A DNA stretch of 64,000 bases from Solihabitans fulvus (GTDB lineage Bacteria; Actinomycetota; Actinomycetes; Mycobacteriales; Pseudonocardiaceae), in contig NZ_VUOB01000001.1 in the NCBI RefSeq assembly GCF_008386585.1, positions 107,201 to 171,200 of the forward strand. Direction: 5' to 3'. Every line of letters starts with the position of its first letter. Positions within the stretch are counted from its first letter, which is position 1. The position numbers and the translations under genes are program-made. Of this stretch, positions 42,572 to 50,563 are shown piece by piece. The notes below the pieces were generated by a model. It was not told the DNA's origin, did not search any database, and was given only the letters and a program-made list of their open reading frames with translations.

Positions 42572-43954
42572 TCAGCGCGGCAGCCGGCCCGGGTTGTCGT
42601 GCAGGCCGGCGAGCAGGTCGCCGTCGCGATTGACGCGGTCGAGCACGTCCGGCGCGGTACACACCAGGTCCGCCGGCCTCCGGCAGGACTCGACCTCCTG
42701 CCAGGTCACCGGGGTGGACACGGTCGGGTGGTCGCGGGCCCGCAGCGAGTAGGGCGCGACGGTGGTCTTCGCCGGGTTGTTCTGGCTCCAGTCGATGAGG
42801 ACCTTGCCGGCGCGGCGCGCCTTGGCCATCACCGCGAGGACGTGGTCGGGGTGCTCGCGGGCCAGCCGCTGCGCGACCGCCCTTGCATAGCGGGAGGTCC
42901 GTTCCGCGTCGGCGACCGCGACCGGCACGTACAGCTGAAGTCCTTTGGCACCACTGGTTTTCGGGTAGCCGGTGAGCCCGTCCTCCGCCAGCACCTCGCG
43001 GATCAGCTCGGCGACGCGGCAGCAGTGCACGAGGCCGGCGGGCTCGCCGGGGTCGAGGTCGAACACCACCAGGTCCGGGGCGCGCCTGCCGCCGCGCGGG
43101 CCGACGGTCCACTGCGGCACGTGCAGCTCGATCGCGGCGAGGTTGGCCGCCCACACCAGGCTGGGCAGGTCGTCGATCATGGCGAAGTCCGCGGTCTCGG
43201 ACCCCTTGCCGCTGCCCGGGGTCGGCAGCCGCATCGTGCGCACCCAGTCCGGCGCGTGCCGCGACACGTCCTTCTCGAAGAACGACCCGCCGTCCACCCC
43301 GTCGGGATAACGCCGGAAGGTGACCGGCCGCCCGGCCAGGTGCGGCAGCAGCACGGGGGCGATCCGCGTGTAGTAGTCGATCACCTCGGCCTTGCTGAAG
43401 CCGTCCGCCGGGTAGAGCACCTTGTCCAGGTTGGTGACCCGCAGCCGCCGCCCGTCCACCCGCACGGACACCGGTCCCGACTCGGGGACGGCGGTGCCGC
43501 TCCTGCGCACCATCCAGTCCCGGCCTTCGCCGCCGCGCGACCTGCGGAAGAACACGTACCTGCCGTCGACGCGGTCGCCGTGCAGCACCACGTCGATCTC
43601 GTCGCGGGACCACTTCCGCGTCTCGTAGCTGCCGCGGTCCCAGATGGTCACCGTGCCGCCGCCGTACTCCCCCTTGGGGATCTCCCCCTCGAAGGCGGCG
43701 TAGTCCATCGGGTGGTCCTCGGTGTGCACGGCGAGCCGCACGGTGCCCGGCTCCATCACCAGACCCTTCGGCACGGCCCAGGACACCAGCACGCCGTCGC
43801 GTTCGAGGCGCACGTCGTAGTGCAGCCGCCTGGCGTGGTGTTCCTGCACGACGAACGTGTCGTCGTTGCCGGTGGGCAGCGGACCTTCGGCCGGCACGGG
43901 CTCCGGGGTCCGGTCGGCGTCGCGCCGGTCCCGGTACTCCGTCAGATCGGCCAT
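42572..43954 (-). CDS. LigD-type phosphoesterase-polymerase (PE-Pol) without ligase domain
   Basis: End-joining repair enzyme of 460 residues. The N-terminal 3'-phosphoesterase domain (about 30-165) shows EHHARRLHYDVRLERDGVLV and DYAAFEGEIPKGEYGGGTV. The C-terminal primase-type polymerase domain (about 185-455) shows NLDKVLYPADGFSKAEVIDY, the metal-binding FDLDPG, and TSGAKGLQLYVPV. The ATP-dependent ligase domain of complete LigD is absent, and the order PE then Pol differs from the Mycobacterium Pol-PE-Lig order. A separate ligase and Ku would be needed. ATG 43954 has GGGGAG 9 nt upstream. Confidence 0.9.
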   Translation of the reverse strand: MADLTEYRDRRDADRTPEPVPAEGPLPTGNDDTFVVQEHHARRLHYDVRLERDGVLVSWAVPKGLVMEPGTVRLAVHTEDHPMDYAAFEGEIPKGEYGGGTVTIWDRGSYETRKWSRDEIDVVLHGDRVDGRYVFFRRSRGGEGRDWMVRRSGTAVPESGPVSVRVDGRRLRVTNLDKVLYPADGFSKAEVIDYYTRIAPVLLPHLAGRPVTFRRYPDGVDGGSFFEKDVSRHAPDWVRTMRLPTPGSGKGSETADFAMIDDLPSLVWAANLAAIELHVPQWTVGPRGGRRAPDLVVFDLDPGEPAGLVHCCRVAELIREVLAEDGLTGYPKTSGAKGLQLYVPVAVADAERTSRYARAVAQRLAREHPDHVLAVMAKARRAGKVLIDWSQNNPAKTTVAPYSLRARDHPTVSTPVTWQEVESCRRPADLVCTAPDVLDRVNRDGDLLAGLHDNPGRLPR

Positions 43955-44045
43955 GCGTCCGTGCTCCCCACCGGTCGGCCACCGCACGTCCATTGTGCGG
44001 TGGCGCGCCGGCGTTCGCAGCGCACCTGGGCGCGGCCGCCGTCGC

Positions 44046-44432
44046 TCAGATCGCCGCGAGCGCGTCGACCTCCACGCGGAACGCGGGATGCACCAGTCCG
44101 CTGACCTGGACCAGCGAGCTGGCCGGCGGCGCGTCCGGCGACAGGTACTCGTCCCGGACCCGGCGGAACGCGGGCAGGTCGGCGAGGTCGGTCAGGTAGA
44201 TGGTGAGCCGGACGACGTCCGCCATGGTCGCGCCTGCCGCCGCGAGGGCGGTCGTGAGGTTGTCGAAGACCTGCCTGGTCTGGGCCGCCGCGTCGCCCTC
44301 GCCGACGAGGTTGCCTGCCGCGTCGAGCGGGACCTGGCCGGACACGGCGACCATCCGCCCGCCGAACGTGACAGCGTGGCTGTAGCCGTTGACCGGGGGC
44401 AGCCCGTCGGGGCGAACGTGGTGCTGGTGCAT
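44046..44432 (-). CDS. Rid-family (YjgF/YER057c/UK114) protein without the RidA arginine
   Basis: Trimeric enamine/imine-handling fold of 128 residues. Family segments are VAVSGQVPLDAAGNLVGEGD, QTRQVFDNLTTALAAAGATM, VVRLTIYLTDLADLPAFRRV and VEVDALAAI. The arginine that defines RidA deaminase activity is replaced: the segment is PPASSLVQVSGL with Ser105. It therefore belongs to a Rid2-7 type group of unknown activity. ATG 44432 matches family N-termini. It follows the FMN reductase gene by 83 bp and is probably in the same transcript as the monooxygenase pair. Confidence 0.88.
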   Translation of the reverse strand: MHQHHVRPDGLPPVNGYSHAVTFGGRMVAVSGQVPLDAAGNLVGEGDAAAQTRQVFDNLTTALAAAGATMADVVRLTIYLTDLADLPAFRRVRDEYLSPDAPPASSLVQVSGLVHPAFRVEVDALAAI

Positions 44433-44515
44433 CGGAGCCCTCTCTGCGCGAAGTGCCTGCGCCCGCACCGTATCCGAAGACGATCAGCTGCGGCCGGGCG
44501 CTCGGGCCGCGCCGG

Positions 44516-45163
44516 TCAGGCGGGCTTGCCGGGCCGCAGCGCGGCGAGCTGCTGCGCGAACGGCACGACCTCGTCGATGGTCGCCTCGGCCACGGTCGCC
44601 TCGGCGGAAGGCCGGTTCGTCAGCAGGCCGGCGAGTTCCCCTGCGGCGCGCTCGATCCGGTCGGCGAGGCCGCCCGCGCCCGCGTCGCCGACCGCGCCCC
44701 AGTCCTCGGACGCGGCGTACACCGCCGTCGGCGGCACGATCGCGCGTAGGTAGCCGAACATGGGGCGCAGCGCGTGCTCCAGGGCGAGCGAGTGCCGCGC
44801 GGTGCCGCCGGTCGCGGCGATCAGCACCGGCTTGCCGATCAGCGCGGTGTTGTCGAGGACGTCGAAGAACGACTTGAACAGTCCGCTGTAGGAGGCCGTG
44901 AAGATGGGGCTGACGGCGATGACGCCGTCGGCCGCCGTCACGGCCTCGGTCGCCGCGAGCAACCTGGGACCGGGAAACCCGGTCACCAGGTTGTTGGCGA
45001 TGTCCACGGCCAGATCGCGCAGTTCGACCACGTCGACGTCGACCGCGCGGCCCGCACCGGCCAGCCGTCGCCCGGTCGCCTCGGCGAGCCGGTCGGCCAA
45101 CAGGCGGGTCGAGGACGGCTGGCTCAGCCCGGCCGACACGACCACGAGCCTCAACGTGTTCAT
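44516..45163 (-). CDS. NADPH-dependent FMN reductase (CE1759-like)
   Basis: Flavodoxin-like reductase of 215 residues that supplies reduced FMN. The N-terminal flavin loop is VVVSAGLSQPSSTRLLADRL. The second flavin segment is GVIAVSPIFTASYSGLFKSF, followed by GKPVLIAATGGTARHSLALE. This version is the small CE1759-type reductase that pairs with LLM monooxygenases. ATG 45163 has GGAG 8 nt upstream; an upstream GTG at 45172 is less likely. It lies 85 bp after the LLM gene and would feed FMNH2 to it. Confidence 0.9.
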   Translation of the reverse strand: MNTLRLVVVSAGLSQPSSTRLLADRLAEATGRRLAGAGRAVDVDVVELRDLAVDIANNLVTGFPGPRLLAATEAVTAADGVIAVSPIFTASYSGLFKSFFDVLDNTALIGKPVLIAATGGTARHSLALEHALRPMFGYLRAIVPPTAVYAASEDWGAVGDAGAGGLADRIERAAGELAGLLTNRPSAEATVAEATIDEVVPFAQQLAALRPGKPA

Positions 45164-45248
45164 CTTCGCCACTCCGCGCGATCTCGTCGTGTTGTTCTTG
45201 TGGTGGGACTTGCTGTTGTACCTGTTTGCCGTTGTTCCTAGTGCGCTG

Positions 45249-46370
45249 TCAGGCGATGGAGCCTGCGGGCTCGGCCGCTGCCGCGTCCAGCTCGGCCACG
45301 TCGCGGCGGGCCAGCAGGGCCGCGTGCGTAGGGCCGTCGGGCACCTCGGCGGGCCGGCCGGCGGCGAACTCCTTGCGCAGCACCGGAACGACCTCCTCGC
45401 CGAGCAGGTCCAGCTGTTCGAGCACGGTCTTGAGCGGCAGTCCGGCGTGGTCCATCAGGAACAGCTGCCGCTGGTAGTCGCCGAAGGACTCGCGGAAGGC
45501 CAGCGTCTTCTCGATGACCTCCTGCGGGCTGCCGACCGTCAACGGCGTCTGGCTGGTGAAGTCCTCCAGCGACGGGCCGTGGCCGTACACGGGCGCGTTG
45601 TCGAAGTAGGGCCGGAACTCACGGACGGCGTCCTGGGAGTTCTTCCGCATGAACACCTGCCCGCCGAGCCCGACGATGGCCTGCTCCGGCGTGCCGTGGC
45701 CGTAGTGCGCGTACCGCTCCCGGTAGAGACTGATCAGGCGCTGGAAGTGGTTCTTGGGCCAGAAGATGTTGTTGGCGAAGAACCCGTCGCCGTAGAAGGC
45801 CGCCTGCTCGGCGATCTCCGGGCTGCGGATGGAGCCGTGCCAGACGAACGGCGGCACGCCGTCGAGCGGCCGGGGCGTGGAAGTGAAGCCCTGCAACGGG
45901 GTGCGGAAGCGGCCCTCCCAGTCCACGACGTCCTTGCGCCACAGCTCGTGCAGCAGCGCGTAGTTCTCGATGGCCAGCGGGATGCCCTGGCGGATGTCCT
46001 GCCCGAACCACGGATAGACCGGCCCGGTGTTGCCGCGCCCCATCATCAGGTCCACTCGGCCCTCGGCCAGGTGCTGGAGCATCGCGAAGTCCTCCGCGAT
46101 CTTCACCGGGTCGTTGGTGGTGATCAGGGTCGTCGAGGTGGACAGGATGAGGCGTTCGGTGCGCGCGGCGATGTAGCCGAGCATCGTGGTCGGCGAGGAC
46201 GGCACGAAGGGCGGGTTGTGGTGCTCGCCGGTCGCGAAGACGTCGAGGCCGACCTCTTCGGCCTTGAGGGCGATGGCCACCATTGCCTTGATCCGCTCGT
46301 GCTCCGTCGGCGTCCGACCGGTGGTCGGGTCCGTCGTCACGTCGCCGACGGTGAAGATTCCGAACTGCAC
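45249..46370 (-). CDS. LLM-class flavin-dependent monooxygenase (CE1758-like)
   Basis: FMNH2-dependent oxidoreductase of 373 residues. Landmarks: VGLDVFATGEHHNPPFVPSS, RLILSTSTTLITTNDPVKIA, GRVDLMMGRGNTGPVYPWFG and IRQGIPLAIENYALLHELWR. These match the CE1758 subgroup, which sits beside the FMN reductase found next door. GTG 46370 gives the standard VQFGIFTVGD start and has GGGGAG upstream; the extra frame from ATG 46418 crosses the inverted repeat and is rejected. The inverted repeat just upstream probably controls the operon. The substrate is unknown. Confidence 0.9.
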   Translation of the reverse strand: MQFGIFTVGDVTTDPTTGRTPTEHERIKAMVAIALKAEEVGLDVFATGEHHNPPFVPSSPTTMLGYIAARTERLILSTSTTLITTNDPVKIAEDFAMLQHLAEGRVDLMMGRGNTGPVYPWFGQDIRQGIPLAIENYALLHELWRKDVVDWEGRFRTPLQGFTSTPRPLDGVPPFVWHGSIRSPEIAEQAAFYGDGFFANNIFWPKNHFQRLISLYRERYAHYGHGTPEQAIVGLGGQVFMRKNSQDAVREFRPYFDNAPVYGHGPSLEDFTSQTPLTVGSPQEVIEKTLAFRESFGDYQRQLFLMDHAGLPLKTVLEQLDLLGEEVVPVLRKEFAAGRPAEVPDGPTHAALLARRDVAELDAAAAEPAGSIA

Positions 46371-46386
46371 CACGGCTCCCCCTCTC

Positions 46387-46412
46387 CAAGTAGTTAACGC
46401 TTCAACTACTTG
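46387..46412. promoter_or_regulatory. Operator-like inverted repeat upstream of the LLM/FMN reductase operon
   Basis: CAAGTAGTT (46387-46395), 8-nt spacer AACGCTTC, AACTACTTG (46404-46412): perfect 9-bp arms, markedly A/T-rich for this genome, and 17 bp before the GTG start. The AGTTGAAG/CTTCAACT style resembles MarR- or PadR-type sites. No regulator gene lies adjacent, so it may be controlled from elsewhere. Confidence 0.65.
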
Positions 46413-46484
46413 TCTCAAACCCTAGCGTAACCGCCGCTATTCCCCGCAGCACGCCCGTGTTTGCCCAGGTCAGCGTGGCTTATC

Positions 46485-47516
46485 TCACGGAAGGACCGAC
46501 GCGGCGGCCGCGCGCCGCAGCGCGGCCAACTGGTAGAGCGCGGCGAACTCGGGGCGGCCGTGGTCGATGAACCGTTCGACCGCGCGCTCGACGGGCAGCA
46601 GCGCGATCTCGGTCACCGTCTCCATGCCCTCGCCGACGCTCGGTGCGTCGACCAGCCGCACGTCCGCCCAGCCGAGCGCCGTGGCGAACCTGGGATGCGG
46701 CAGGTGCGACCGGTACGGCGTCTCCCGGCTGGACAGGCACTCCCAGGACGCGAACAGCTCGTGCCGGACGACCTCGGCGCCCACCTCCTCGCGGAGTTCC
46801 CTGTGCAGGGCGTCCGGCACGCTCTCCCCCACGTCCAGCGTGCCGCCCGGCATCTCCCAGCCCGACTCGACGGTGTGGATCAGCACGCAGTTCGCGCCCA
46901 CGAACGGCACCATGTGCACGTTGCCAACCAGCTCGGGCCGCGGCGGCCGCGGACGGAAGCGGGCGGTCATCGTTTCCCACACCACCGGCCCGGCCAGGAC
47001 GGCCCTGAGGTCGGCCGGCAGGGCGGCCAGCGCCCCGGCCGGCCTCGCGTACCAGCGAACGGGCCACTGCTCGCCCGCGACCTCGCGCGTCTCGTCTCGC
47101 CCGGCCAGGTGGTGGAACCCGGCGCGCTCAGCGGCCCGTTGCGAGCCGAGGTTGTCGGCGTGCGCGAACAGCCGGATCTCGTCGACGGTCCACGCCTCCG
47201 CGACGCGGTCGCACAGCTCGCGCAGCGCCCGGCTCGCCACGCCCCTGCGACGCGCGGCCGGCGCGACCCAGTAACTGACCTCGGCGACGGCGTCCCGGCG
47301 CGTGGCGGCGACGTTGGCGACCAGCGCGCCGGTCGCCGCGTCGGCGACCGCGAAACCGATGGCGTCCTCGTTGCCGCGCAACTCGTCCATCGCGCGCCGC
47401 AGCTCCTCGACGGTCAGCGCGGCGCGCTCGGTGGTGAACCGCAGGATCTCCGCGTCCCGCGCCGACACGTACCAGTCCGCGTCGGCGTGCGTCCACGCGC
47501 GCAACACGATCTCCAT
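46485..47516 (-). CDS. GNAT acetyltransferase fused to a Nudix hydrolase
   Basis: Two-domain protein of 343 residues. The N-terminal GNAT domain (about 1-165) shows the acetyl-CoA loop SYWVAPAARRRGVASRALRE and the usual FAHADNLGSQRAAERAGFHH. The C-terminal Nudix domain (about 195-330) has a full Nudix box beginning GGTLDVGESVPDALHREL and ending REEVGAE, so metal-dependent pyrophosphate cleavage is expected. ATG 47516 follows GAGGGGAT with good spacing. Joining the two suggests acetylation and hydrolysis of related nucleotide-linked or damaged small molecules, but the substrate is unknown. Confidence 0.9.
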   Translation of the reverse strand: MEIVLRAWTHADADWYVSARDAEILRFTTERAALTVEELRRAMDELRGNEDAIGFAVADAATGALVANVAATRRDAVAEVSYWVAPAARRRGVASRALRELCDRVAEAWTVDEIRLFAHADNLGSQRAAERAGFHHLAGRDETREVAGEQWPVRWYARPAGALAALPADLRAVLAGPVVWETMTARFRPRPPRPELVGNVHMVPFVGANCVLIHTVESGWEMPGGTLDVGESVPDALHRELREEVGAEVVRHELFASWECLSSRETPYRSHLPHPRFATALGWADVRLVDAPSVGEGMETVTEIALLPVERAVERFIDHGRPEFAALYQLAALRRAAAASVLP

Positions 47517-47616
47517 GGGTATCCCCTCTCGCGCCGTGTTGAGCAGACTCACGACCGTCCTGTTAGGACAGTTGAGTCAGCGAATCTCGCATCGGACGGC
47601 GAACCGTGCGGCCGGG

Positions 47617-48459
47617 TCAGCAGACCGAGATGGTGACGGCGAGCGCGCCGGGGCCCACGTTGACCCCGATCGCCGCGCTGACCTGGGTGAGCGCGAACTC
47701 CTGGCCGCCGGGGATCCTCCTGCGCAGCTGCGCCAACAGGTCCGCGCCCCGGTCCGGCGCGGCGAAGTGCTCGACGCCGATGTCGACCCGACGCTGCCCC
47801 GCCACCTGCACGGCCTGGTCGACCAGCTTGCCGACCGCGCGGTCCGCGCCGAACACCTTGCTGAACGGCTCGACCTCGCCGTCGTTCACCGTGAGCAGCG
47901 GCTTGACCGACAGGGCGGTGCCGAACTTCTTCGCCACCGTACCGATGCGGCCGCTGCGGTGCAGGTACTCCAGGGTGTCGATGTAGATCAGCACCCGCGC
48001 GTTGCGCATCCGCCGCTCGGCGACGGCCCTGACCTCGGCCTCGGTGGCGCCTGCCGCAGCGGCCTTCGCGGCGGCCACCGCGGCGAAACCCATTGTCAGG
48101 CCGGAGGATTCGCTGTCCACCACCTGCACCGGAATCCGCAGCTTCTCCGCGGCCGCCTTGGCCGCTTCGGCGGTGGTCGAGAGCCTGGAGGACACGTGCA
48201 GCGACAGGATGGCGTCGGCGCCCTGGCCCCAGGCCTGTTGGTAGGCCCAGAAGAACGCGTCCGGCGTCGGCGGCTCCTGCGCGATCGGCGTCCCGTCGTG
48301 CATCGCGTTGAGCAGCCGATCGGTGGTCACCAACGACTCGTCGTTGAAGGTCGTGCCGATGCCGATCTGCATCTGCACGACCGAGATGTTCCACCTGCTG
48401 GCAAGCGCAGGGGAAAGCGAGGCGGTGGAGTCGGTGACGACTGCTACGCGTGGAGTCAC
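47617..48459 (-). CDS. DegV-family fatty-acid-binding protein
   Basis: Protein of 280 residues that binds a fatty acid and presents it to a fatty-acid kinase (FakA-type system). Typical segments: AVVTDSTASLSPALASRWNI at the start, DAILSLHVSSRLSTTAEAAK, VVDSESSGLTMGFAAVAAAK, YIDTLEYLHRSGRIGTVAKK and LSVKPLLTVNDGEVEP. No FakA gene is in this window. GTG 48459 is the first codon of the conserved N-terminus and lacks a clear ribosome binding site. It acts in the cytoplasm. Confidence 0.92.
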   Translation of the reverse strand: MTPRVAVVTDSTASLSPALASRWNISVVQMQIGIGTTFNDESLVTTDRLLNAMHDGTPIAQEPPTPDAFFWAYQQAWGQGADAILSLHVSSRLSTTAEAAKAAAEKLRIPVQVVDSESSGLTMGFAAVAAAKAAAAGATEAEVRAVAERRMRNARVLIYIDTLEYLHRSGRIGTVAKKFGTALSVKPLLTVNDGEVEPFSKVFGADRAVGKLVDQAVQVAGQRRVDIGVEHFAAPDRGADLLAQLRRRIPGGQEFALTQVSAAIGVNVGPGALAVTISVC

Positions 48460-48518
48460 GAGGGTGGAGGTTAACCGATCGGATCCGGACCCAAGATCAC
48501 CACCGGGTGCGCTGCCGT

Positions 48519-48562
48519 GATCGCAGCGTTTTCCTGCGGCGATCGCGGCGGTTTCCTGCGGA
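48519..48562. repeat. 22-bp tandem repeat, two copies
   Basis: Units 48519-48540 and 48541-48562 both start GATCGC and contain TTTCCTGCGG; about 19 of 22 positions match. The repeat lies in the 138-bp space between the DegV and FtsK-like genes. It may bind a protein or be chance. Confidence 0.5.
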
Positions 48563-48597
48563 GGTAAGGGAATTGCACTGTGCGCGGGCCGGTCTGA

Positions 48598-49584
48598 TCA
48601 GGCGTTGTTCGGCGGATCGTCCGTGGTGGACGCGTCGTCAAGGGACATCGGGTGTTGGCGCGTGTGTTCCAGCGCGTCCAGCAGCTGGCTGGTCTCGGTG
48701 AGCAGTTTCACTTTGTACGGCCCTCGCCGCAGCAGTCGGACCCGCTCGATCTCCGCCGAGGTGCGCGGGAACGCTCCGTCGTCGTGCGCGTCGGGCCGCA
48801 GCCACGGGGTCCACCAGCAGCGCACCTTCCTCGGCGCGCGGTCGGCCCCCACCAGCAGCCCTCGGTCTGCGTGCGACGCGGGGTCGACGCCGATCGTGGG
48901 GTCGTCCCAGAGGGCCGTGGCCAGGCGCGGGTCGACCGGCCCGAGGACGATGCGGTCCGGCAGGGCGCGGCGAAGCTGGGGGTCGGTGAGCCAGTCGGCC
49001 GGCGGGTTCACCACGACCAGGTGCATGTTGACTCGGCTGCCCACCACCGCGATCTGCCGCAACGCCTCGACGGACTGTCCGGCCGGCCGTTCCCCGTCCC
49101 GGCAGTGCTCCGCCAGCAGCGCGTCGAGTTCCTCGGCCTGGTCCACGATCACGACCACCCTCGGCAGGTCGCCGACCTGAAGGCGCTCGCCGGCCACCGC
49201 CGCGAGCCTGGCCAGGAACTCGCGGCGCACGAGGGCGAGCAGCGCCGCCAGCTCGGTCGCGGTGTGCGCCACCCTGGTGCCGGCCCAGTCGTCCAGGTCC
49301 CGCAGCTCGGTCCCGGTGGTGTCGAGCACGCAGGTGGCGAGGCTGTGCCTGGTGACGCCGATGACGAGGCTGCGGAGCAGGCCGAGGAGCTCCGGTCGGC
49401 GGTCGCCGAGGATCAGTAGGTGGGTCGAGGTGTGCTCGCCGCGCAGGTCCCAGTAGGCCGGCCGGCCGTCGGTGTCGATTCCGAACGGCACCGACAGGTA
49501 CGGCAGTCCCTCCGGCATCGGGTGTGGGTACAGCAGCCGATCCGTCGGCAGACCCCCGTGCTCCGCGTCGGCCCCACTGTCCAT
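48598..49584 (-). CDS. FtsK/EccC-like protein with degenerate P-loop
   Basis: Protein of 328 residues resembling one ATPase domain of FtsK/SpoIIIE or the type VII secretion EccC protein. Seen: the approach strand to the P-loop (YWDLRGEHTSTHLLILG), a Walker-B-like strand LPRVVVIVDQAEELD (140-154), and the following helper segments VNMHLVVVNPPADW and LRRALPDRIVLGPVD. The P-loop itself is collapsed: where relatives have GTTGSGKS this protein has GDRRP (60-64), with no lysine. ATP binding is therefore doubtful. It may be a scaffold or DNA-binding relic. ATG 49584. It is divergent from the TetR gene at 49812. Confidence 0.65.
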   Translation of the reverse strand: MDSGADAEHGGLPTDRLLYPHPMPEGLPYLSVPFGIDTDGRPAYWDLRGEHTSTHLLILGDRRPELLGLLRSLVIGVTRHSLATCVLDTTGTELRDLDDWAGTRVAHTATELAALLALVRREFLARLAAVAGERLQVGDLPRVVVIVDQAEELDALLAEHCRDGERPAGQSVEALRQIAVVGSRVNMHLVVVNPPADWLTDPQLRRALPDRIVLGPVDPRLATALWDDPTIGVDPASHADRGLLVGADRAPRKVRCWWTPWLRPDAHDDGAFPRTSAEIERVRLLRRGPYKVKLLTETSQLLDALEHTRQHPMSLDDASTTDDPPNNA

Positions 49585-49753
49585 CGGTGCTGCTCCGTTC
49601 GGCTGCCGCCATGATCAAGAAAAGTCGGTGGCGACGAACAGTGTCACAGACTCCGCCAGCGGACGAACCCGCAGCTCCCGGCGTGTCTCGGGGCTTCGAG
49701 CGACGATCACGAACGGTGTCGGCGACGGTCCGGAGAGTGAGTCTGACGAGCAA

Positions 49754-49767
49754 AAACCACACGGTTT
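49754..49767. promoter_or_regulatory. Possible TetR operator
   Basis: AAACC-ACAC-GGTTT is a perfect 5-bp inverted repeat, 45 bp upstream of the TetR start and overlapping a -10-like TTTAGTTAA. It fits autoregulation but is short. Confidence 0.45.
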
Positions 49768-49811
49768 AGTTAAGGTGGTGTTCCGGCGTCGAGAACGGAG
49801 ACCGCGCGATC

Positions 49812-50477
49812 ATGGAGACCGAGTCTGATCAAGTGGACAAGTACGGCATTCCGATCATCCCGGCGGCCGTCAACGTCTCGCAGCAGAAGCGCGAGTCGAT
49901 CATCGACGCCGCCGTGACCGAGTTCCTGCGCGAGGGGTACACGGCGGCCTCCGTCGACGCGATCGCCACCAGGGCCGGCGTGTCCAAGCCCACCATCTAC
50001 AAGCACTTCGGCAGCAAGGAGCGGTTGTTTCTCGCGGTGATCGGCGGCATCCTCCCGGCCACCTACGCCGACCTGGAGCCCTGTAACTCCACCATCGCCG
50101 ACGCGCCGGACCTGCGTGCCGCGTTGGTCTCCCTGACTGGCGACTGGGCCAGGCTGCTGCTGCGCGAGGACATCATGACGTTGCGCAGGCTGGTCATCGG
50201 CGAGATCGACCGGTTCCCGCAGCTGGGCAACCTGTGGTACCAGGTCACTTACGACATGAACAACCGCCCGCTCGTCGAGGCGTTCACGATCCTGCACGAA
50301 CGCGGCGCGCTGAACGTGCCCGACGCCGCCCTTGCGGTGCAACAGTTGGTCGCGATCACCGTTGGAGTTCTTCAGCTCGTCAGGACCTTTCAGCCCAGTG
50401 CCGCGATCAGCGATGCGGAGCTGGGCCGGACGATCGCGTCCGGCGTCGACACGTTTCTTGCCAGGTATGCGATGTGA
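49812..50477 (+). CDS. TetR-family regulator
   Basis: Regulator of 221 residues. The helix-turn-helix is AASVDAIATRAGVSKPTIYK then HFGSKERLFLAVI (about 47-80). The C-terminal domain (from LVSLTGDWARLLLREDIMTL) is the AefR/TetR_C_7 type. The leading 25 residues (GIPIIPAAVNVSQQKRE) form an extra tail seen in some actinobacterial members. ATG 49812. Its stop codon is part of a terminator stem. Possible targets are itself and the divergent FtsK-like gene. Confidence 0.88.
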   Translation: METESDQVDKYGIPIIPAAVNVSQQKRESIIDAAVTEFLREGYTAASVDAIATRAGVSKPTIYKHFGSKERLFLAVIGGILPATYADLEPCNSTIADAPDLRAALVSLTGDWARLLLREDIMTLRRLVIGEIDRFPQLGNLWYQVTYDMNNRPLVEAFTILHERGALNVPDAALAVQQLVAITVGVLQLVRTFQPSAAISDAELGRTIASGVDTFLARYAM

Positions 50478-50496
50478 CGCCGGGACGACGGCGTCA
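50475..50496 (+). terminator. Terminator overlapping the TetR stop codon
   Basis: TGACGCCG (50475-50482), loop GGACGA, CGGCGTCA (50489-50496): a perfect 8-bp stem whose first three bases are the stop codon. Confidence 0.6.
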
Positions 50497-50563
50497 GGAG
50501 CGCCCGTTGCGTGGCCGGGTAAATCGGTGCTGTCGGCGCAGGGTGAGCGGCTAGCGTGATGCG

